This document shows, one piece after another, positions 58,073 to 64,000 of a stretch of 64,000 bases of DNA (its first letter is position 1; each line of letters starts with the position of its first letter). The stretch comes from Trichomonas vaginalis G3. Its lineage: Eukaryota; Parabasalia; Trichomonadida; Trichomonadidae. The DNA lies in NCBI RefSeq assembly GCF_026262505.1, contig NC_067207.1, positions 13,050,082 to 13,114,081 of the forward strand, given 5' to 3'. The notes below the pieces were generated by a model. The model searched no databases. It had not been told where the DNA came from and was given only the letters and a program-made list of their open reading frames with translations. A program made the translations under genes and the position numbers.

Positions 58073-60226
58073 ATGCCCCCATATAGAATGGACAGAAGGT
58101 CTGCTAGAATAAAAGCAGAGTTACAAAGATATGGTTGGAGAGTTTCGAAGAAGTTTAAATATAGGAAGGGAAGACCCATAAAAGTCTATGACAAATTGTC
58201 TGGTCTTCGCTACGAAATGGACTTAGAAACAGCACGCGCAAATTATCCAAACAGACTAGAGAGGTTAGAAGAAGAGCGTCTTATGGACATACCTTTCGAT
58301 GTTACTGAGCCTCAAGTTGAAGGACACGACGGCTTTGCCAGATTCTACTGGAAACATGACGAACAATTGCATCCTTTGAGAAGGAAAAAAGGAAAAGGTG
58401 AAGACACACATGCTCCCATGGAAAGAACAAGATATGCATATGAAAAGTATCGTGAAGTTAGAAGTAAAATTGCATCTGGTCGAACCTTTACAGTAAACTT
58501 TGACGAAGGAAAGAACAAAGAAGGCTTCATGGGTGTACTTGCTGCCATACAAGACGGAAATAAGAAAGGACACAATCTCAGACTAACCGTAACAGATTTG
58601 GATGGCCATATTTACTATGCACATGGCAATGTCACAACAGCCGCACAACTTCTTGACGCTTTCAAGACTACAAAGAGAGAACAAATGTTTGACTCCGACT
58701 CAGATATTTTGAATGCAATTGAAGGAATTGCAAGCGTGAAGTTTGAATGGTACCAACCTAACCCTCAAGCAGTCAGACAACATGCTGGATACTTCCCGTT
58801 CAGAAATAAGTCTGACATTGACTTAACAAGGTATGGAATTTACAATTCACTTGAAGGAATTGTCAATGAACCTTGCATTCTTACATGTCTCAGGAACTCC
58901 GGTCTTGTTACAGATGAGAAGATGAAGTATCTTGAGTCATGTGTGAAGACAAGGTACATGCTCAGAAGTCAATTGACAAAAGTTGCACCGTTGGCAAATG
59001 TGAATATCCGAGTCAACATTCCGACTGAGAAAGGTTTTTCACATGACGACTATGTTGTTGACAAAGACTTACCATGGTTGAAGATTGCAATTGTCCATAA
59101 CCACTTCATGTTGAACGAAAGTCTTACAAACCCATTGTTCGGAAGAGGCAAGTGCAACATTGTCAGAGCTGTTAACATTCTTTTCGAGAAAGGTTTGTTG
59201 GAACCAATTCCAGATGACAAGCTGACAGAAACTTTTGTACCAAAAGACGAAACAAACTTTTCATTGTTGGTAAGACCAAAAGTTGTTCCAGACAAAGTTC
59301 TAGCACAAAAGAAGTACACAATTCCAAAAGGAGTTGGATTGTTCGGATACCAACCTGAACCAGAAGAACTTCCAATGAGGTTGCAAGAACTTCAAGATGC
59401 TATAAACAAACTTCCATTGAGGCATCCAATCGACGTCAAATTGTATTGGAGAGCTTCTGAGTTGGGTCAGAAGGTTTTATATGAAACAGGTTGCTTTGAC
59501 GATGTTTATGAGATAACAGGAGAAGTTTCTCAGAAGATAAGAGACTCGCTTGAATTTCCAAAAACTGGGCCGATTGGATGCGACAAGTTCGACTCAAACG
59601 AAAAGATATACTATGTCGACCTTAACGCTGCGTACATGAGGTTTGTCCAATATATTCCAACTGGAATTCCAAACGAAGACGGTGAGTTCCCGGGAAGGAA
59701 CTATACAGTTGGAAAGGTCATACAACAAATGTATGATATTAGGAAAGCTTCAAACCCCAAGCTTGCAATGACACTCAAATTGCTTATGAATTCGACATGG
59801 GGATATTCCATTAAAAAACCTCAAAAGATGAAGAGTAAACACTATGAGAAGGTCGACAACTTTGTTGAAAGGTTTTCTCCTTTTGTTTTGAAGTACGAGT
59901 TCACCGAAGGTCAAAGTGGCTTAGTAACCACATTAAAACCTATTGTCGAACATTGGTCATACCCTCAGTTCGCAAAAGCAGTCCTTGACAACTACAACAA
60001 ATTCTTCTCAGAGGTCAAATCCAAAGTGAAGGTTTACTACGAGAACATCGACGCGCTCATGACGAACGAAGAAGGATATAACAAACTCATTGAAATGGGA
60101 ATGGTCGGTGAAAAGATGGGCCTTTTTAAGCTAGACAAGGTATTTTCCGAAGTTCATGTACTCTCCAAACGTAAGTACTGGGGTATACTTGAAGACGGCA
60201 CAGAAATAAAACATTGCATGAAATAA
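58073..60226 (+). CDS. Protein-primed family-B DNA polymerase, 717 aa (copy 3)
   Basis: The replication enzyme of the element. The basic N-terminus (MPPYRMDRRSARIKAELQRY) is followed by a region with VNFDEGKNKEGFMGVLAAIQ and VTDLDGHIYYAHGNVTTAAQ. Palm-domain motif A lies near residue 513 (KIYYVDLNAAYMRFVQYIPT) and motif B near 568 (LKLLMNSTWGYSIKKP); a motif C-region follows at about 655-690 (YYENIDALMTNEEGYNKLIE). I did not recognise clear exonuclease motifs. Polymerases of this group start synthesis from a terminal protein bound to the element ends. Short TTGCATGAA(G)TAAAA repeats follow the stop. Confidence 0.8.
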   Translation: MPPYRMDRRSARIKAELQRYGWRVSKKFKYRKGRPIKVYDKLSGLRYEMDLETARANYPNRLERLEEERLMDIPFDVTEPQVEGHDGFARFYWKHDEQLHPLRRKKGKGEDTHAPMERTRYAYEKYREVRSKIASGRTFTVNFDEGKNKEGFMGVLAAIQDGNKKGHNLRLTVTDLDGHIYYAHGNVTTAAQLLDAFKTTKREQMFDSDSDILNAIEGIASVKFEWYQPNPQAVRQHAGYFPFRNKSDIDLTRYGIYNSLEGIVNEPCILTCLRNSGLVTDEKMKYLESCVKTRYMLRSQLTKVAPLANVNIRVNIPTEKGFSHDDYVVDKDLPWLKIAIVHNHFMLNESLTNPLFGRGKCNIVRAVNILFEKGLLEPIPDDKLTETFVPKDETNFSLLVRPKVVPDKVLAQKKYTIPKGVGLFGYQPEPEELPMRLQELQDAINKLPLRHPIDVKLYWRASELGQKVLYETGCFDDVYEITGEVSQKIRDSLEFPKTGPIGCDKFDSNEKIYYVDLNAAYMRFVQYIPTGIPNEDGEFPGRNYTVGKVIQQMYDIRKASNPKLAMTLKLLMNSTWGYSIKKPQKMKSKHYEKVDNFVERFSPFVLKYEFTEGQSGLVTTLKPIVEHWSYPQFAKAVLDNYNKFFSEVKSKVKVYYENIDALMTNEEGYNKLIEMGMVGEKMGLFKLDKVFSEVHVLSKRKYWGILEDGTEIKHCMK

Positions 60227-60300
60227 AACATTGCATGAAGTAAAAAATTGCATGAAATAAAAACATTTTTTAAAAAAAACATTTTTTTATTTTATTTGAA

Positions 60301-60885
60301 ATGTACGCTGAGTTTGTTGGAGAAGACCGTTGGGAAACTTGTTTGTTAGATGAAGAGTATGAAATTCACTGTTCTGAGCCTTTTGAAATAAGGAAGAAAG
60401 AAACCAAGAGAATTATACATGAATATAACAGAGGAACAGGTTATATTTGTGTAACATTAAACCTCAAAAAGTACCAAAAACATGTCGTCATTGCAACTCA
60501 TTTTATACCGAACCCTAACAATTTACCGTGTGTGGACCATATAAACCATCAAAGAGACGACAATAGACTTGAAAACTTACGTTGGGTCACTTGTTCTGAA
60601 AACAATAAGAACAAAGGCAAATTTGGAGATATTGTATTCGAATTTGTCGACGAACTAGAAGATGAAACAATTGAAATTACAGACTATGGTAAGCATACGT
60701 TTGAGTTTTACTACTATAGCGAAGAACAAGACTCTTTCTACTTTTATACCGGCGTAAACTATAGGAAATTACAAGTATATTTTACTAAGGCAGGCTATGC
60801 TTATGTAAACACTAGAGATACAGATGGAAAACGCGTTCAAATACTTCTTAACAAATTCAAGAAGCTATATGGCATACCATTTTAA
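60301..60885 (+). CDS. HNH endonuclease, 194 aa (copy 3)
   Basis: HNH core HVVIATHFIPNPNNLPCVDH, INHQRDDNRLENLRWVTCSE. The segment just before it (RIIHEYNRGTGYICVTLNLK) differs from copies 1 and 2 although the flanks are near-identical, a local block swap. Preceded by TTTTTTTATTTTATTTGAA. Ends 25 bases before P1 on the same strand. Looks whole. Confidence 0.75.
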   Translation: MYAEFVGEDRWETCLLDEEYEIHCSEPFEIRKKETKRIIHEYNRGTGYICVTLNLKKYQKHVVIATHFIPNPNNLPCVDHINHQRDDNRLENLRWVTCSENNKNKGKFGDIVFEFVDELEDETIEITDYGKHTFEFYYYSEEQDSFYFYTGVNYRKLQVYFTKAGYAYVNTRDTDGKRVQILLNKFKKLYGIPF

Positions 60886-60892
60886 AACCATA

Positions 60893-60910
60893 TATTTTTA
60901 CATATATGAA
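60893..60910 (+). promoter_or_regulatory. Class B box before P1
   Basis: TATTTTTACATATATGAA directly before the ATG. Close matches stand before the capsid region (29893-29910) and the 80 aa genes. Candidate late-type promoter. Confidence 0.45.
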
Positions 60911-61771
60911 ATGCTTCAGGTTGAAAAACAAAGAACAAAAGTAGCAGATACAAAACCGTTAGACTATATCTTCACAAATGCCGGTAGGACTATATCAGAT
61001 GAAGAAATTTCATCCGGGGCTTACAGGTTTGACTATCCAATTCGTTGGCTTCAAAGTCCTTCAGATGCAAAGGCAATAGGATTTAGAAGAGTTTTGTTTT
61101 CAAATAGAACGAACGCGTTTATGTTCGCAGTATATTTTCATGGTCAATATAAAGGCTCTGATGGTCTAATAGAAAAATTTGATGAAATGAAAATCTTTAC
61201 AATTCGTTCAGACGAAAGTCTTGAGAAAACTCTAAATGACTTCCAAACTCAAATAAACAAATACTACTGGGAATTTCAAGAAAAATACCACTCTTTACTA
61301 AATGGAACATACTATCTGAAACTAGAATATAACAAGATGAACTCCACAGTTTCATTTCAAAAGATTGAAATTAACCCTCCAAGAGATACAGAGTTTTTAT
61401 ATTGGGGAGTAGACAAACGTTCTTGGGCACAATTTCTTCGGTTACTAAACCAGAACGAACCATTACCACCAGATGGTCCATTTAAATTTATACTTCCACC
61501 AGCAGATTTGACAGTTTATAGAAACGTGTTTGACCCTCAAAATGTCATGTGTCATGCAAGTTTCAGTTCAAGCAACAACAGTTTTCTTTGTATTGGTAAG
61601 GACTTTTATGACTTTGCTTCTAAATTCTACGAACCACCTAGTAACAGTTTCTCTGACTTTCAAGTTTGGTTCACAACAAACGGTGTGCAGCATATTATTC
61701 CATTGTACTATGACTTTTATCTCGAATTGTCTTTCATATACAACTACGGAAAAGTGCTGAAAAAGTATTGA
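60911..61771 (+). CDS. Maverick paralogue P1, 286 aa (copy 3)
   Basis: Starts MLQVEKQRTKVADTKPLDYI. Aligns end to end with P2: YRFDYPIRWLQSPSDAKAIG, a variable beta-rich middle, VMCHASFSSSNNSFLCIGKD, FYEPPSNSFSDFQVWFTTNG and YYDFYLELSFIYNYGKVL. Hence a gene duplication inside the element. Probably structural. Looks whole. Confidence 0.65.
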   Translation: MLQVEKQRTKVADTKPLDYIFTNAGRTISDEEISSGAYRFDYPIRWLQSPSDAKAIGFRRVLFSNRTNAFMFAVYFHGQYKGSDGLIEKFDEMKIFTIRSDESLEKTLNDFQTQINKYYWEFQEKYHSLLNGTYYLKLEYNKMNSTVSFQKIEINPPRDTEFLYWGVDKRSWAQFLRLLNQNEPLPPDGPFKFILPPADLTVYRNVFDPQNVMCHASFSSSNNSFLCIGKDFYDFASKFYEPPSNSFSDFQVWFTTNGVQHIIPLYYDFYLELSFIYNYGKVLKKY

Positions 61772-61799
61772 AAAATATATTTTAGGGTAGATGTTTTTT

Positions 61800-61877
61800 T
61801 AGGTGTGCCTATGTGCCTATGTGCCTCGGTCAAATGAACTTCTCTTAAAATTACTGACAACACGACATTTTGACAAC
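61800..61877. repeat. Inverted repeat, start side of the 298 aa gene (copy 3)
   Basis: AGGTGTGCCTATGTGCCTAT to TTGACAAC; the reverse complement is at 63078-63158. Followed by the AAGCAACCCGCTGTTTTC / GAGCCAAAAGTGGCTCC segment shared with copy 2. Confidence 0.9.
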
Positions 61878-62088
61878 ATCGTAGAAAACACACAAAACTC
61901 ATGAATTTTGTATAAAAAAGCAACCCGCTGTTTTCTTCCGGTTGGTATATTCTTCACAAAATGCTTGTTTTGAGGTCGAGCCAAAAGTGGCTCCACCGTA
62001 GAAAAACACACAAAACTCATGAATTTTCCCGAAATAAAAAAAAGTTAGTTTTTTAAAAAAAATATTTTTTTATTTTTATTGTAAGAAC

Positions 62089-62985
62089 ATGTTAGCAACA
62101 ACAGCACCAAACTCTTTAGTCATGAACCCAACTTCAATGTTAATAGAGATGAAAAGCTTCATTCCTTCTTCATATACTTTCGAAACAACAATCCAGAAGA
62201 TAAAGCAAGAACTTCTCCAAGGAGATTTAGACTGTAGTGCGAAAGATGAAACAAATGAACAATATCTTTATGAAATGCAGGACCTCATCGACCATTTACC
62301 TAAACTTCCTGAAATCCAACAACAAAAGCTCACTATTCCTGAATTCGATGAAATAGAAGTCAAAGCAACTGACTCAGTTGAAATTAAGAAGTTCATACGT
62401 AATGTAAACTATGAGTTTCTTGGATTTCATTGCAACCACAAAGACTGCGATATGGTATATTTCATTGACATATATAAATCTGAAGAATTTAAGACCTACG
62501 ACAACTTTGTTTCGTTAGTTGCTGAATGTGTATGGCAGATAAGAGGTGAGGATAGAAGAGGTAAAGTATGGAACGGACAAATAAAACCCGCTATGTTTGA
62601 GTTAAAGAAAACCATTGACGCCTTAGTCATACTTGCAGGTAAGGTTTCAGAATATAACGCAAAAATGAACCCACAATGTTCAAAATGTAAAGCAGCAATG
62701 AGGAAATATAACTACTCCGTCAAAGAGATAGAACGTATGCGAAACGACTATGCTGACTTAAAGAAAGAAGCAGAGAAACCAGCAGAAGATAAAATGGACA
62801 TGTTGACATTTCTGAACAAAAACTATCCAACAGCTGACGATTTCCTTCTTTCAGATGTCAAGAAGAAATATAAAGAAACCTTCGGCATTGTTAAAACTTT
62901 TGATATCCTTCGTGAAGAAATAGAAGCTACAAAACTGTTTAAAGTCATGAACCATCACAACATATACCATGTAAAACGCTTGTAA
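62089..62985 (+). CDS. Conserved Maverick protein of unknown function, inverted-repeat-flanked (copy 3)
   Basis: 298 aa, nearly identical to 39220-40116. The 3' end CCATGTAAAACGCTTGTAA encodes the last residues and is also the repeat motif of the neighbouring array. The preceding ATTTTTTTATTTTTATTGTA plus AGAACATG places it among class A genes. Looks whole. Confidence 0.6.
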   Translation: MLATTAPNSLVMNPTSMLIEMKSFIPSSYTFETTIQKIKQELLQGDLDCSAKDETNEQYLYEMQDLIDHLPKLPEIQQQKLTIPEFDEIEVKATDSVEIKKFIRNVNYEFLGFHCNHKDCDMVYFIDIYKSEEFKTYDNFVSLVAECVWQIRGEDRRGKVWNGQIKPAMFELKKTIDALVILAGKVSEYNAKMNPQCSKCKAAMRKYNYSVKEIERMRNDYADLKKEAEKPAEDKMDMLTFLNKNYPTADDFLLSDVKKKYKETFGIVKTFDILREEIEATKLFKVMNHHNIYHVKRL

Positions 62986-63077
62986 ATAGTTATGGTAGAA
63001 ATATATTTTTGTCTGATTTACGCTCATTGACGATGAAGTCTCAACAAAACATTTACGATGAAATCTATTTCCTGTGT

Positions 63078-63158
63078 TGTTGTCAAAATGTCTTGTTGTC
63101 AGTAATTTTAAGAGAAGTTCATTTGACCGAGGCACATAGGCACATGGGCACACCTAAA
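63078..63158. repeat. Inverted repeat, outer side of the 298 aa gene (copy 3)
   Basis: GTTGTCAAAATGTCTTGTTG to GGCACACCTA, the reverse complement of 61800-61877. The gene plus both repeats spans about 1.36 kb. Confidence 0.9.
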
Positions 63159-63189
63159 ATATATTTTTGCTGAAAAAATGACCAAATTT

Positions 63190-63590
63190 CATGATATAAC
63201 TGTATTTTTTTTACGAAGAGAACTTTAACACTTCGTCAAAAAAATAGCGTTTACCACGTAAAACGCTTATGAAAATCGTGAAATTTTTACGAAGTGAACT
63301 TTAACACTTCGTCAAAAAAATAGCGTTTACCATGTAAAACGCTTATGAAAATCGTGAAATTTTTACGAAGTGAACTTTAACACTTCGTCAAAAAAATAGC
63401 GTTTACCATGTAAAACGCTTATGAAAATCGTAAAAAATTGCTACCCCGACTTTTTTCGGTCTTGCATAAAACTCATGAAAATCGTGAAAAATTGCGAGTA
63501 GGTGAAAAACCCTGGTCGCCAAAACTCTATGAAAATCGTAAAAAAACTCTATGAAATCATATCTTTTATACAAGATAGAAAAAATAAAAA
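63190..63590. repeat. Tandem hairpin repeat array (copy 3)
   Basis: About three units of the 76 bp repeat (GAAGTGAACTTTAACACTTC, GTCAAAAAAATAGCGTTTAC, CATGTAAAACGCTTATGAAA), then single-copy relatives with CTACCCCGACTTTTTTCGG and CCTGGTCGCC that recall the copy 1 repeat at 20-300. Confidence 0.85.
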
Positions 63591-63644
63591 AATAACGCTA
63601 GTTTTTTTAAAATATTTTTTTTATTTTGTATGTAAGAACAGGAA

Positions 63645-64000
63645 ATGACAAACATTGAGTTTGAAACAGTTAAAAAGATAGACAATGAGACCAAAGTGGT
63701 TAGAATAGGTGATTTAAACGTAAGATACTCAAAGAAATACAACAAATATTCTTTGTCAGACATTCTAACACTATCTGAAAAGAAAACATCCCACGACTGG
63801 GTTAGAAATGCTTCTAGTCAGAAAATTTTGACAAGAAATCCTGAGCTTATGATATCGGTAAGATTCTATGGAACTACAGCATATCTCATTGACAAAAGTC
63901 TTATACCGATAGTTTTGTTATGGATTGACCCAGTTGTTGGATATAATTTCATAACATATGGTTCATTCGATACGGAACGTTGCAGTGAAGGCTTACTTTA
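63645..64000 (+). CDS. KilA-N / T5orf172 protein (copy 3), runs off the window
   Basis: Open from MTNIEFETVKKIDNETKVVR to the last base. KilA-N part with SHDWVRNASSQKIL and GTTAYLIDKSLIPIVLLWID; the T5orf172 part lies beyond the window. One local block (DILTLSEKKTS) differs from copy 2. Preceded by AAATATTTTTTTTATTTTGT and ATGTAAGAACAGGAA. Confidence 0.75.
   Translation, partial: MTNIEFETVKKIDNETKVVRIGDLNVRYSKKYNKYSLSDILTLSEKKTSHDWVRNASSQKILTRNPELMISVRFYGTTAYLIDKSLIPIVLLWIDPVVGYNFITYGSFDTERCSEGLL

Larger units (their letters stand above)
51475..64000. mobile_element. Maverick/Polinton copy 3, left part
   Basis: Begins with an A tract and hairpin terminal repeat (51488-51520) and runs past the window end. 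Parts in order: methylase, three small proteins, P2, fibre, integrase, pVI-like, 50-aa-type, 194 aa, polymerase, HNH, P1, inverted-repeat-flanked gene, repeat array, KilA-N/T5orf172. This is the mirror image of copy 2 from 50251 back to 37929. About five to eight breaks in the visible part, mainly near the terminal repeat; most genes look whole. Young, judged by near-identity with copy 2. Confidence 0.9.

Overview
The window looks like nuclear DNA of a parabasalid protist, most likely a trichomonad (Trichomonas or Tritrichomonas kind). The evidence is very AT-rich intergenic DNA, intronless host genes, ankyrin-family gene pieces of trichomonad type, a beta-helix-like membrane protein, and above all three large Maverick/Polinton elements that fill about three quarters of the window. 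The species call is inference; there is no rRNA or other marker gene to fix it.

Layout. (1) 1-11774: right part of Maverick copy 1, whose left end lies outside the window. It is broken, and a 1.6 kb hAT-like non-autonomous element (9698-11292) has inserted into its methylase gene. (2) 11775-26045: host DNA with a 1.05 kb MULE-like non-autonomous element (12880-13931, 9 bp target duplication), a beta-helix-like membrane protein gene, a doublecortin/P-loop protein gene, a ubiquitin-like gene, a two-repeat ankyrin remnant, a 2.1 kb non-coding element with terminal inverted repeats (20932-23016) and a RasGAP-like gene. (3) 26046-50251: Maverick copy 2, the only one seen from end to end (about 24 kb). 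Its left half carries capsid, packaging and helicase parts, mostly broken; its right half carries polymerase, integrase, fibre and methylase parts, several of which look whole. (4) 50252-51474: 1.2 kb of host DNA with one short ankyrin-family N-terminal gene. (5) 51475-64000: Maverick copy 3, facing copy 2 head to head and running out of the window. It has the same gene order as the right half of copy 2 in mirror image.

How the Maverick genes fit together. Copying and integration would rest on a protein-primed family-B DNA polymerase, an SF3 helicase and a retroviral-type (rve) integrase. Particle building would rest on a double-jelly-roll-like capsid protein, a packaging ATPase, small pVI-like proteins and a pair of paralogous proteins (called P1 and P2 here). 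A phage-type tail fibre with a collagen-like or HTH-rich shaft and a variable head is likely the receptor-binding part. Two KilA-N proteins, an HNH endonuclease and a D12-class adenine methylase are accessory. The three copies are close to each other in DNA sequence, so they are recent relatives.

The most interesting observations are: a 298-304 aa gene bounded by inverted repeats that are unrelated in sequence between copy 1 and copies 2/3; two promoter-like motif classes that appear to separate replication from structural genes; a variable phage-type fibre; terminal hairpins whose stems change in a compensatory way; and a string of hairpins inside the hAT-like insertion. All family calls were made by eye without database searches.
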